A DNA stretch of 19,799 nt from assembly GCA_964058845.1 (NCBI GenBank), contig CAXKVR010000803.1, forward strand, positions 1-19,799. The letters are read 5' to 3'. Under the pieces are notes generated by a model. That model did no database searches and was not told the DNA's origin. It saw only the letters and a program-made list of their open reading frames with translations. Below are positions 1-8,880 of the stretch, piece after piece (position 1 is the first letter of the stretch; each line of letters starts with the position of its first letter). This DNA comes from Carex sylvatica (Eukaryota > Streptophyta > Magnoliopsida > Poales > Cyperaceae). The translations under genes were made by a program, and so were the position numbers.

Positions 1-117
1 GCAGTGCCTACTCTAACCCCTCTCTGTACTCTGACCGCTGTCCTCTCACACTCGCTCACGCATCATACAACCAAGAGTCTCTTTCTCCTTCACTTTCGCC
101 AAACCACACTCTCTGTT
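1..117. other. CT-rich leader-like sequence, cut by a transposon
   Basis: A pyrimidine-rich, gene-leader-like stretch with several CTCTC runs. It is interrupted at 117/118 by the Mutator-like element and resumes at 1604, where CCATCTACCTCGCC precedes an ATG at 1627. It could be the 5' UTR of a gene or the R/U5 leader of the long LTR proposed for 1604-6852. The window starts inside it, so its true beginning is unseen. Confidence 0.4.
109..117. repeat. Target-site duplication, left copy (Mutator-like element 1)
   Basis: CTCTCTGTT at 109-117 matches CCCTCTGTT at 1604-1612 in 8 of 9 positions. Nine base pairs is the classical target duplication length of the Mutator superfamily. It brackets inverted termini that begin GAATTTTTTTGATAA. 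Confidence 0.7.
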
Positions 118-201
118 GAATTTTTTTGATAAATCATAATTAAGAAAATTATTTTTATTAATTCAGCATTGTTGTTTTTTTTTTTTTTCAAAAACCACAA
201 A

Positions 202-265
202 GACCGGAGGGCTCCTCTGATCTCACTTTTTTTTCTTTACTCAAGACCGGAGGACTCCTCCGGTC
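202..265. repeat. Two GC-rich palindromic modules in the left arm of element 1
   Basis: Module 245-265 is a perfect palindrome with arms GACCGGAGGA and TCCTCCGGTC around one C. Module 202-222 is a decayed version (GACCGGAGG / CCTCTGATC). A T-rich spacer separates them. In AT-rich DNA such short GC hairpins stand out. They have counterparts at 1455-1475 and 1497-1517 in the right arm. Confidence 0.75.
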
Positions 266-315
266 CCAATTTTTATTTTTTCCATTTTTTTCCGTGCAGC
301 AATCTGTGTAGCATC

Positions 316-400
316 TCTATTTTTTATGTATATATAATATATGTATGTGTATGTGTGTGTATATAATATAATATAATATATGTATACATATATGTATATA
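316..400. repeat. AT/GT-rich microsatellite
   Basis: Imperfect TA, TG and ATA repeats immediately before the first foldback MITE. The corresponding right-arm tract is at about 1267-1400. Confidence 0.7.
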
Positions 401-406
401 CATGTA

Positions 407-831
407 GAGGTTAGCTACTATGCTTATATAAGCATATCCCCACATATGCTTATAACTCATTTTTGTATTTTCAATGTCCAAATGGTCGATCGGAACTGTT
501 CATCTTGTTCTCCATATTAATATGTTCTTGGAGACCAAATTTTACATTTTTCTGAATTTTTTTACTATTTATTAAGCCACTTTGAAAATTACTGATCCAA
601 CGGTGGCTTAACAAAACAGTAAAATCAGAAGCCACCGTTAGATCAGAGATTTTCAAATTGGCTTAATAAATTGTAAAAAAATTTAGAAAAATATAAAATT
701 TGGTCTCCAAGCACATTTCAATATAAATATGACATCTAACAGTTCAGATCGACCATTTGGACATTGGAAACACAAAAATGAGTTATAAGCATATGTAGGG
801 ATATGCTTAAATAAGCATAGTAGCCAAGCTC
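407..831. mobile_element. Foldback MITE, copy 1 (variant termini)
   Basis: Almost the whole 425 bp folds on itself around position 619. The outer ends are GAGGTTAGCTACTATGC and the complement of GAGCTTGGCTACTATGC. The inner stem is AACGGTGGCTT (599-609) with AAGCCACCGTT (629-639) around a loop of about 19 nt. The inner arms share the GGAGACCAAATTTTA block and the GTCCAAATGGTCGATC-like block with the MITEs at 850-1266 and 12846-13254, but the outer 60 or so bases are different. No convincing target duplication can be read because the flanks are AT/GT repeats. It has no coding capacity and is nested in Mutator-like element 1. Confidence 0.8.
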
Positions 832-849
832 TATATGTGTGTATATATA

Positions 850-1266
850 GAGGAGGGTTCAAATGCACCCAAATTTTTGTGCACCCAAATGCACCCTATC
901 TTTCAAATTATTTTTCTCTGTTTTCAAAGTCCGAATAGTCAATCCGAACCGTTAGATGCGATCTATATATTAAGATGTGCTTGGAGACCAAATTTTACAT
1001 TTTTTGAAATTTGTTTACTATTTTTTTAGATTTATTAAAAATCGCTGTTTTTAGCAAATCCGGACCATAAAAAACAGCGATTTTCAATAATAAATTTAAA
1101 AAAATAGTAAACAAATTTCAAAAAATGTAAAATTTGGTCTCCAAGCACATCTTAATATATAGATCGCATCTAACGGTTCGGATTAACTGTTTTGACTTTG
1201 AAAACAGAGATAAAAGATAGAGTGCATTTGGGTGCACAAAAATTTGGATGCATTTGAACCCTCCTC
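850..1266. mobile_element. Foldback MITE, copy 2
   Basis: A 417-bp near-perfect foldback with termini GAGGAGGGTTCAAATGCA and its complement. The central stem is AAAATCGCTGTTTTT with its complement, around a loop containing CCGGACCAT. The flanking 9-mers GTATATATA and ATATATATA match in 8 of 9 positions; the flank is low complexity, so this is weak by itself. Termini and core are shared with the copy at 12846-13254, which has a clearer 9-bp duplication, so a Mutator-derived MITE is the best guess. It lies 18 bp from copy 1 inside Mutator-like element 1. Confidence 0.85.
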
Positions 1267-1286
1267 ATATATATATATGTATGTAT

Positions 1287-1317
1287 AATTTTTAATTATG
1301 GTTTATCAAAAAAATTC
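1287..1317. repeat. Extra internal copy of the Mutator-like terminus
   Basis: TTAATTATGGTTTATCAAAA and the following AAATTC repeat the sequence of the true right end at about 1579-1603, in the same orientation. It is followed by unrelated AT-rich sequence, and the next nine bases (ATGATTATA) do not match the left target duplication. It may be a remnant of a second nested element or an end duplication. Confidence 0.7.
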
Positions 1318-1454
1318 ATGATTATATTATACATATATTATATTATATTACACACATGTACATATACATATACATATACATATATTATATATACATCAAA
1401 AATACAGATGCTACACAGATCGCCGCACGGAAAAAAGTGGTAAAAAAAAAATGG

Positions 1455-1517
1455 GACCGGGTGGCTCCTCCAGTCCTGAAGAAAAAAAAAAAATGAGACT
1501 GGAGAAATCCTCCGGTC
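1455..1517. repeat. Two GC-rich palindromic modules in the right arm of element 1
   Basis: 1455-1475 (GACCGGGTGG / CTCCTCCAGTC) and 1497-1517 (GACTGGAGAA / TCCTCCGGTC) are diverged counterparts of the left-arm modules. They are separated by an A-rich spacer. Each retains partial self-complementarity. Confidence 0.7.
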
Positions 1518-1603
1518 TTTTTAGTTTTTGAAAAAAAAAATAAAAACAATCATGTTGGAATAGTAAAAATAATTTTCTTAATTATGGTTTATCAAAAAAA
1601 TTC

Positions 1604-1612
1604 CCCTCTGTT
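1604..1612. repeat. Target-site duplication, right copy (Mutator-like element 1)
   Basis: CCCTCTGTT, differing from the left copy at 109-117 in one base. Confidence 0.7.
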
Positions 1613-1626
1613 CCATCTACCTCGCC

Positions 1627-1791
1627 ATGAAAACTTGGTTACTCCCATGGCCAGCAGCAACCATGACAACTCTGGACCGATCTCGGTTTCAAACTCATAC
1701 ACTATCAACAAGCTTGAACTCAACCTTGTTTTGCAAAGCTTGTGCGCGGCATGTGCGTTTGAGTTCCCAGTTTAATCGTGAACCATGGTAA
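1627..1791 (+). other. Short ORF of 54 codons, unrecognised
   Basis: ATG at 1627 follows a CT-rich leader and opens a 54-residue frame beginning MKTWLLPWPAATM and containing FCKACARHVRL. It stops at TAA (1789-1791). The stop overlaps a good plant splice donor context, CCATG|GTAAGA (GT at 1788-1789), so the stretch could instead be a first exon followed by an intron. I do not recognise the peptide. Composition shifts from about 45% GC here to strongly AT-rich downstream, which fits exon then intron or an LTR leader. It may equally be non-coding leader of the long LTR-like region. The Mutator-like element sits 14-24 bp upstream and separates it from its CT-rich leader. Confidence 0.25.
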
Positions 1792-2499
1792 GAAACCTTA
1801 ATCTTCTTTTTCAAATCTCCTTGATTCAAAGCTATAATTAAATAGTTGTATTTGGCTTTGTTGTGTTATTGATCAATGTTGCTTAAGCCCGTTACTTGGT
1901 TGTTCTAAAATGATTGAGCATGATTATTAATGTTGTTTGTAATCCATAAACCCTCCTACTTGTTGAGATGTGATTAGCTCTATCCTTCTTCTACAATTTA
2001 GTGGTGATATTGAACTTTGTTTAACCCTCTCTGTGACTGTTTTTCTGAAAAATAAACTCCCATCAATAGCTTGGTTAGAGTGGTGATTCATGTTGCTTAA
2101 AATACGAGTTGAGATATACAAGTTACCTTGATAGAAATTAACTAAGGCGTTGCTCCACTCTTCTTTTTGTGTATCATGGCTGTGATCCTGTGGCGGAGGC
2201 GAAGGAGGATAATGCTCTCACGTCGTTCTTTCTGTCTTGGGTGCTAATTGGATCTATTAACCGGTAATATACTCTCGCTATTTCTCTTCCTTGTGTAACT
2301 ACTTGTGTTGATTTTGATTGTGGTAGTATGTTGGTAAATTTTCCTTTGCTCAAATTACTTGTTGTTTCAGTCGTGACTATAGCCGATTGATTTTTATTTA
2401 CACATGCCGAATTGACATCTCTCATTTTTCCATCATTGCAAATATAATTTAAACTTGGGACCATTGTGTAAATTCTATGACCTTTGTAAATAGATCTAA

Positions 2500-3880
2500 G
2501 CCGAGGGTTTTAAGTGTAAATATGCACAAATGTGAAATTTGTGGAGGTCGGCCTAATTTTTGTGAATAACTGAATGTGCATGTATTTTGGGCTTGAGCTC
2601 AAACTAAAATAAAAGTGATTTGAAAATGGGCAAAATTTTAAATGGACAAGTGGATTAATTAATTGCCTTGGATTGGACCGAATAGGAGCTAGAAATAAAT
2701 TAAAATGAGACTTAATAGCAAATATAATATTGAATATATAATTACTATTAATCGATATAATTAGTATATCTTGTTATTATAAGTATAATGCAATTTATCT
2801 TATATGTTTATCTAGTATATGTTATGTGCTTATTTGGATATGTTGATGTATATTTTAAGGACATATAAACACAAATAGTATGTAGTCTGACGTATGTATA
2901 TAATATAGTTCTTCACTAAATTAAAAAGATGATACTTCATAAATTATTACTAATCATTTTCTTAAACTTAGATATTAATAAGTAATATGTGGAAACACAA
3001 ACATTTAAATAAATCACCCAACACATTAAATAAAATAAAAGTATAAATATCAAATTTTAAAAGTTTATAACATTTATATATTTTTGAATTTATACGAAAA
3101 CTCGTTGCTAATAAATAAAGGATAATTAATTGGTAACGAAAAATATTTATTTTTGACTTAGATTCGAAACGACTAATTACACGTAAAATTAAATTAGCTA
3201 TAAAATAACGAATTGCGCGACTTAGAATAATTAATTAGAAAACATGTATAATAGGTAAACATTCCTTTTCTAAAATTTTGTAAAAATAATTTACGCATCT
3301 AAATTATAAAATAACTAATTCATATTAAACTAAATAATAGCTTAGTAATAAATACACAAATTACACATTTTATTAAAGTAGTGACTTTAGGAATTACTAA
3401 AAATAAATTAACTTTCAAAATCGCATCCGACCGATTAAAAATAATTATAGTTAAGTTAAAAACAATTCAAATAGATAAATAATTAGGATATATTAATTAG
3501 GTAAGACACGTTTAAAATTATCGTAACTCACAAATAATTATTTTGCGAATATTTCGACATTAAAATTTTTACAAGCAATTTATCTTCAAATTAAATTATT
3601 AAGCTATAAATTATTTTAGAATAAAAATTGATTAATATAGATCAAAGTAAATGATCAATATGACGAAATTATAAATTTAGATTAATGCTAAGCTTGATTG
3701 CATGAAAGTAAATAGTTAATATCTGACTAACCGGTTCAGTCAGACTGACTGAATCGATAATTTTTATAAAATCAAAATAATCAAGAATTTGACTTACACA
3801 TTAATTGGGGCGAGGATTAGTATAATTTAGCATAGATTTTAATTAGTTAAATTACGTAATTTTATATCAGCATATTCCGT
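2500..3880. other. AT-rich stretch without genes
   Basis: About 1.4 kb of very AT-rich sequence with no ORF of interest, no repeats beyond short AT runs, and no promoter-like structure. It fits the AT-rich part of the long LTR-like region. Confidence 0.6.
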
Positions 3881-4921
3881 ACGAATTCAATCCTTGGACT
3901 GATCCGATTGACCTGCAGTTCGGAGCATACGTGGAGCTTGCTTATTTCGCTGATGGTTAGCCATAGAATCTCCAGTCCTACAAGTGTGGGATATCTGAAT
4001 TATTCTTTTCGTGGGTGTACTTTTACCAGTCGATCCATGATCCATCTGACCTGACATCCACACTTTATTTTTAAGTAGTTGCATTAAAACTATAGAGGAT
4101 GTTTATCCTTCCTGCACTGTAGGTAGAATTGCATAAATCCTTGAAAAACTCGAATTTACTATATTTTAGGAGTAGAGTAATTAAATAATATTATATATAC
4201 AATATTAGAATATTAGGTTATTAGTTTATCTTCTCCTCGTAGAAGACAATATACTATTATTGCACGTGCATACGCATGCATTGGTGAGAGCTGAGCAGGG
4301 CCGAGTGACTTCGTTCCGTCTTGGTATCACTTGGCATGGGACACCCCGACAGCCACTGACCGAGCGTCACTTGATTCTCGGATGGTCTTAGGATTTATAT
4401 AATATGTATAAACTTTGATTATGTATCTTTTTCGATCATTTTACTATTTGACGTGAGCAGTTCCGATCTCGAGTTCTGTGGCACAAACAATTCAGAATTT
4501 ATTTCTTCCCTACATTAGGAGCTACTTTGCCTAGAACAGAATTCCGAGGTCGAGTCGACGGAGTGTCGGGCTCAAGCCTTGTAGAATCATGTGCGGTGCA
4601 TAAGGCCGGATGCGAGCCTTGATGCTGATTCTATTGGTCTGGCCGGACGGTAGAGTTCTCTCCTGCTCATAAGGAAAGATATTAACTATTTTACGACATG
4701 CATTGTATGATTTCTCCTATTTTATATGTTTGGGTGATGAATCATTAGGCGAGATGACACATTGAATTTAAGATATAACCATCGGCTATTGTGTTTGTAC
4801 TTGTGGGCAATGCTCGATGTCATTAGGCAACGTGTATCATTGCACTCTGAATACAGTTCTTGGATTATATTGTTTGGATCTTTGATCCTATTGGCACGGC
4901 ACGGGGTGATTTACTTAATCT

Positions 4922-4923
<2 letters not shown>

Positions 4924-4989
<66 letters not shown>
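4924..4989. repeat. ATT trinucleotide microsatellite
   Basis: About 22 consecutive ATT units, essentially pure, inside the LTR-like region. The long isoleucine or asparagine runs read across it in any frame are artefacts of this repeat. The purity suggests a length-variable locus. Confidence 0.95.
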
Positions 4990-4990
<1 letters not shown>

Positions 4991-5268
4991 TTGGGGCACA
5001 CAGTGCTAGAAGTACTGAATTCTGACTTGATTTCTATCTGATATTGTATTTTGACTTTGAGTTTATTTTGCATCTTGGCATAATAGATTAACCGTATCAT
5101 GGCATAAATTAAAAGTATTGTAAATTATATTACATATTGATATGTTCACACTTGTGCATATTTTAAATTATATTCATAACTGAACGCGATTTTTAAATAA
5201 ATGAGCTTTGATCGTAAAGGATCCCTGAGGGGATAATTCTGAGTCACATACTGGGCGATTAGTTGCTC

Positions 5269-5290
5269 ACCCACAAGTTATTTTGTGGGT
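5269..5290. repeat. Short perfect hairpin in the LTR-like region
   Basis: ACCCACAA pairs with TTGTGGGT around a 6-nt loop (GTTATT). It is preceded by TTGCTC and followed by TTTAGGTA. This CTCACCC ... GGGTTTTAGGTA arrangement resembles a segment I associate with Tekay LTRs, which is one reason for the LTR call. Confidence 0.6.
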
Positions 5291-6206
5291 TTTAGGTACA
5301 ACATCTGGCGATCCGCAGCAGGAGTTGTCATGAGCTGTCCCCGATGGCCGCACCGCTTGATTAGCTAGAGTTAGGCTTTTGATTAGATTTACGAGTCCCG
5401 TATTTCTTATATTATATATATGAGCTCGATAGATCATGTATTCCCTTTCATTAGATGATGTTATTTTGGATCCAAGACGGATCGTATTGTATGATATGTA
5501 TGTTTATTTATTTGCTATGTGACTGATGCTTGATACTTTATATTATTATGCTTTTGCTGCTGTTTGATTTATTATTTTGTTTATCATTAGCCTTGCATGC
5601 TTAATGATTAATTAAGCATGAGGTGAGGTTGATCACACTTAAATCCAAAATTTCTGGTTTGGAGTGTGAGAGTTAGCACCATTAACATTAATATCATGTG
5701 AACATCATAATATATGAACAGTAGGAAATGAGAACACATAAATTTAAAATATTGTTAATTAGAGGTATTTGTATTATTTATTAGGTTTAGTTTTTGAAGA
5801 ATTAGGAGACGTGAGAAACGATCAACGATTTGTCAAATTAACAGGTGCAGGTTTTTTAGACTTTATAAAACTATTTTACTTCGTTATTGTCATTCAATTG
5901 TTTATTATTATTGCATTAGTTGGATTTATGCATGTTGTTTTCGAACCATTCGTATGACTTGAGTAGACATAAATAAATTACATGAAATGATATGATTCAT
6001 ATATTGACTAATGGACTTGCATGAATAGGATGCGTTGAGCATGGTATGAATTGTGTTATTGAATGAATGTGTTTGAAAATGAACGAATAAGAAAACTGAA
6101 CAGGGCCAATATGCTTGCATATTGGGATGTATAGATTGGGTCTAGTGTTCGACTGGATCCCTTGATAACGTGACTATAGGCGAAAGCGGTCCTGTCACGG
6201 GTCTAA

Positions 6207-6353
6207 CCCTAGCGTCTGGCGGGAGTTTCGCAGTTAGGGCGACAGCCTCTCACTGTTAGTTGGACTTTCCAGTGAGTTGGCAGCCTCCTGCTGTTGGTTG
6301 GACTTTCCAGCGGGTTGGTGGCCTTTTCAATGTTGGTTGGACTTTTCATTGGT
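6207..6353 (+). repeat. Array of four hairpins with 14-nt loops
   Basis: Three tandem units with a 38-39 bp period each form a stem around a conserved loop close to TTGGTTGGACTTTC. Unit 1: CTCACTG (6249-6255) with CAGTGAG (6270-6276). Unit 2: CCTGCTG (6287-6293) with CAGCGGG (6308-6314). Unit 3: TCAATG (6327-6332) with CATTGG (6347-6352). An upstream diverged unit pairs CCCTAGCG (6207-6214) with CGC-AGT-TAGGG (6229-6239), also across 14 nt. Stem sequences differ between units while pairing is kept, including paired changes T-A to C-G, A-T to G-C and C-G to A-T. It lies about 500 bp before the LTR end. Function is unknown; it could act as RNA structure or as DNA foldback. Confidence 0.8.
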
Positions 6354-6852
6354 TTGGCGAGTGAATGGATAATTGTGAAAAGTAAAAAGAATATGAAAGT
6401 AGATATAATAATAGTATATGCATTGCATTAGGTTACACATGTGTATTTTATTTCTTATCATATTTGTGAGAACAATGTAAAGGTTTTATAAACTCTGGGC
6501 TGGAACTAAATCCTGCAATGAGAGAAGGTTCGATCTCTCACCCGTTCCACTTTTACGTGAGTTCCAGGTCGAAGAACAAGGATTTGAGCAAGAACAAGAG
6601 TGAGACTAAGCAGGAAGATATAAGGATTGATGAATTGCCACATGTTATTTATTTTTGTTTTCATGATTCAATAATTGATACATTGAGCAGGCATAGAAGT
6701 GCTTGTGTCACTAGCCATGTTCGCCATGGTCGTTTGTTAAACTCGTTTGATTATGCTATAAATGTGGCTTTATTTATATTGTTATTGATAATGTATGTGA
6801 TGTGAATATGCCTTACGTAGAAATACGTGGCAGGTTGTCTCGGGGTGTAACA

Positions 6853-7015
6853 GATATATTTATGAAGTTATGTCGTAACTCTTTATAACTTTGATTTGGT
6901 TTGTCAGTAGGATATCACAAGTTTAAAGATAACACTAATTAAGGATTTGGCCTTGATTCTAAAAAAATTATTTTATTTAAATATAGACAAGAAAATATAG
7001 TTAGATTGCCTCAAT
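6853..7015. repeat. Repeat block A (inverted partner at 7947-8108)
   Basis: Starts exactly at the LTR terminus with GATATATTTATGAAG and ends ATTGCCTCAAT. It is about 90% identical by eye to the reverse complement of 7947-8108. It is non-coding. Confidence 0.85.
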
Positions 7016-7235
7016 GATGTCAATCTTTTTTTTCTTTTAGAGAATAATTAGATTATTTGCTAGCTGTCAACATATATTATTTGCTCGGAGATAGGCAAAG
7101 AACACAATAAATAGTAAATACATTTTAAAATAATTATATAGATAATTATTGAATAATCTCTTAGGCTTTTGACTAAAAAAAATATCGATCGTTGTATGCC
7201 TACCGTCAAACGAAAACTTAAATTGAATTTTTGAG
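7016..7235. repeat. Repeat block B (inverted partner at about 8200-8417)
   Basis: Contains TTTGCTCGGAGATAGG, AATAATCTCTTAGGCTT and CGATCGTTGTATGCC. Diverged reverse complements occur in the same order within about 8200-8417. It is contiguous with block A here, whereas on the right side block C separates them. Confidence 0.8.
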
Positions 7236-7553
7236 GCATTAAATGACATTTTTTTTGAAATTTTGATGCTTTAGGTGCCCGGGGGTGACCATCGAAACGA
7301 TATTTGGATCCATCTCGTCCCCCCTTTTTTGAAAATTAGTCATACGCCCAAATTCAACTTTCCTAACCAAAGTTATGGCTGTTTAAAGTTTTTTCGAAAG
7401 CTGAACTCTGAAAATTCATAACTATAGAAAAATCAAATAAATTAAAATTTGTGTCAATTCTGTGTATTTTTTAATGTTTTACATGCTGGTGTAATCATTT
7501 TTATAGTTTGGTCCTTGTATCAGTTCAAACTTGCTGATTTACCAGCAGAGATC

Positions 7554-7578
7554 AAATGCGGCCGCATGGGCCGCATTT
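7554..7578. repeat. Perfect GC-rich palindrome
   Basis: AAATGCGGCC (7554-7563) and GGCCGCATTT (7569-7578) form a perfect 10-bp inverted repeat with a 5-nt spacer. It includes one GCGGCCGC octamer. It sits about 70 bp before the large AT/GT microsatellite. Confidence 0.85.
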
Positions 7579-7646
7579 GCTGCTGCCGCATGGACTATGT
7601 ATATATGTATAATATATGTATATATGATATAATATATGTATATGTA

Positions 7647-7946
<300 letters not shown>

Positions 7947-8108
7947 ATTGAGGCAATCTAACTATATTTTTTGTGTATATTTGAATAAAATAATTTTTTT
8001 AGAATCAAGGCCAAGTTCTTAATTAGTGTTATCTTTAAACTTGTGATATTCAACTGACAAATTAAATCAAAATTATAAAGAGTTATGACATCACTTCATA
8101 AATATATC
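7947..8108. repeat. Repeat block A' (reverse complement of block A)
   Basis: Begins ATTGAGGCAATCTAAC directly after the microsatellite and ends CTTCATAAATATATC. It pairs with 6853-7015 over its full length with few differences. Confidence 0.85.
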
Positions 8109-8198
8109 AAATGTCTTATTTTTTGGCATACACTTTAAATAAGAAAACTTTTTCTTTACCAAATTATTTAAATAAAAAATATTAAGATCTCTAAAAAA
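8094..8198. repeat. Direct repeat C, copy 1
   Basis: CTTCATAAATATATCAAATG to ATCTCTAAAAAAAA. It is repeated with about 85-90% identity by eye at 8651-8756. Its left end overlaps block A'. Confidence 0.85.
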
Positions 8199-8199
8199 A

Positions 8200-8417
8200 A
8201 ATCAGTTTAAGTTTTTGTTCAACGGTAGACGTACAACGATCGGTATTTTGTTTAGTAAGAAGCCTAAGAGATTATTCAAGAATTATTCATATACTTATTT
8301 TAAAATGCATTTACTATTTATTGTGTTCGTTTACCTATCTCCGAGCAAATGGTATGTCGACAATAATCAAATAATACAATTATTCTCTAAAAAAAAAAAA
8401 AAAAAAGTTGATGTTCA
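8200..8417. repeat. Repeat block B' (reverse complement of block B)
   Basis: Contains CAACGATCGGTATTTTG, AAGCCTAAGAGATTATTC and CTATCTCCGAGCAAA, complementary to blocks in 7016-7235. It follows block C rather than preceding block A' as a simple foldback would require. Confidence 0.8.
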
Positions 8418-8421
8418 AATT

Positions 8422-8489
8422 GCACCTCAGGTCCCATAAGAATTAATCTGGACCATCTATATAAATTGCACCTCAAGTCCCATAAGATA
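8422..8489. repeat. Short tandem duplication
   Basis: AATTGCACCTCAGGTCCCAT (from 8419) recurs as AATTGCACCTCAAGTCCCAT about 43 bp later. The spacer contains CTGGACCATCTATAT. No function is evident. Confidence 0.7.
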
Positions 8490-8650
8490 CAGATTCTTTG
8501 AGTGTGGTGTTCCGGTTTTCTCTTTTATTTTATTTAGTGGTGATTTGACGAAAGTAAAATGTTGATTTGACAAAAGTTAAAACAATGCATGTGAGCTGCA
8601 GATTTGATTCCCATGTGCGTATCATGTATAAATCGTTGTAAAGAGTTACT

Positions 8651-8756
8651 TCATAAATATATCAAATGTCTTATTTTTTGACGTACACTCTAAACAAGAA
8701 AACTTTTTCTTCACAAAATTATTTAAATCAAAATATTAATATCTCTAAAAAAAAAA
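8651..8756. repeat. Direct repeat C, copy 2
   Basis: A second copy of 8094-8198, ending in ATCTCT and a run of A. The poly-A leads directly into the GC-rich island at 8757. Confidence 0.85.
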
Positions 8757-8880
8757 AAAAATAGAGGAGCACCTCTGCTGGGGGCGGTCCGCTAGTGGAC
8801 TGGCCCGCCTCTGCATGGGGCGGTCTGGTGGGTTTATTGAACCGCCCATGGACCTGGCGGTCGGGGGAGTTTTAAAAAAA
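8757..8880. repeat. GC-rich hairpin-rich island between poly-A/T tracts
   Basis: A short GC-rich block inside AT-rich DNA. It has two direct repeats starting CCTCTGC and leading to GGGGCGGTC (about 8773 and 8808). One strong hairpin pairs CATGGGGCGGT with ACCGCCCATG with a single bulged G, and a smaller one is GAGG-AGCA-CCTC. It is bounded by about 15 A on the left and a run of A on the right. The style (GC palindromes between homopolymers) matches the modules inside both Mutator-like elements, but no terminal inverted repeats or target duplication were found, so it may be a fragment. Confidence 0.6.

Larger units (their letters stand above)
118..1603. mobile_element. Non-autonomous Mutator-like element 1, host of nested MITEs
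   Basis: Terminal inverted repeats of roughly 230-280 bp: the left arm from 118 to about 350 pairs with 1384-1603 read in reverse complement. Termini are GAATTTTTTTGATAA and its complement, flanked by a 9-bp duplication with one mismatch. The long arms and 9-bp duplication fit the Mutator superfamily. No transposase ORF is present, so it is non-autonomous. Each arm carries two short GC-rich palindromic modules separated by T or A runs. The middle is occupied by two later foldback MITEs (407-831, 850-1266) and AT/GT microsatellite. An extra copy of the right terminus lies at 1287-1317. Confidence 0.75.
1604..6852 (+). mobile_element. Very long LTR-like region (Ty3/gypsy, Tekay-style), no coding domains
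   Basis: About 5.2 kb without a credible gene. Features resembling Tekay-type LTRs in order: a CT-rich leader, a long AT-rich stretch, the segment GTTGCTCACCC ... GGGTTTTAGGTA near 5262-5295, an array of hairpins with GGTTGGACTTTCC loops (6207-6353), and a terminus CTCGGGGTGTAACA ending at 6852. No primer-binding site (TGGTATCAGAGC type) follows 6852, so this would be a solo LTR or a 3' LTR. Its 5' end is outside the window or unrecognised. The length is unusual, and I cannot exclude several nested LTR fragments. The call rests on resemblance and on the terminus; no second copy is present for comparison. Confidence 0.4.

Noticed and set aside
2174..2464. A 96-codon ORF on the minus strand
   Set aside because: The peptide has ordinary composition but no recognisable domain. 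It lies within the LTR-like non-coding region and has no supporting promoter or neighbour. It was left as probable chance.
4319..4335. TGGTATCA, resembling the initiator-Met tRNA primer-binding site
   Set aside because: Only 8 of 12 bases of the usual site match, and no LTR end in CA lies immediately upstream.
5769..5957. A hydrophobic 62-codon ORF on the plus strand
   Set aside because: AT-rich DNA easily gives leucine, isoleucine and phenylalanine-rich frames. No family was recognised, and it lies inside the LTR-like region.
6518..6805. A 95-codon ORF on the plus strand
   Set aside because: It overlaps the terminal part of the LTR-like region and matches nothing known to me. Its hydrophobic end reflects AT-rich sequence.
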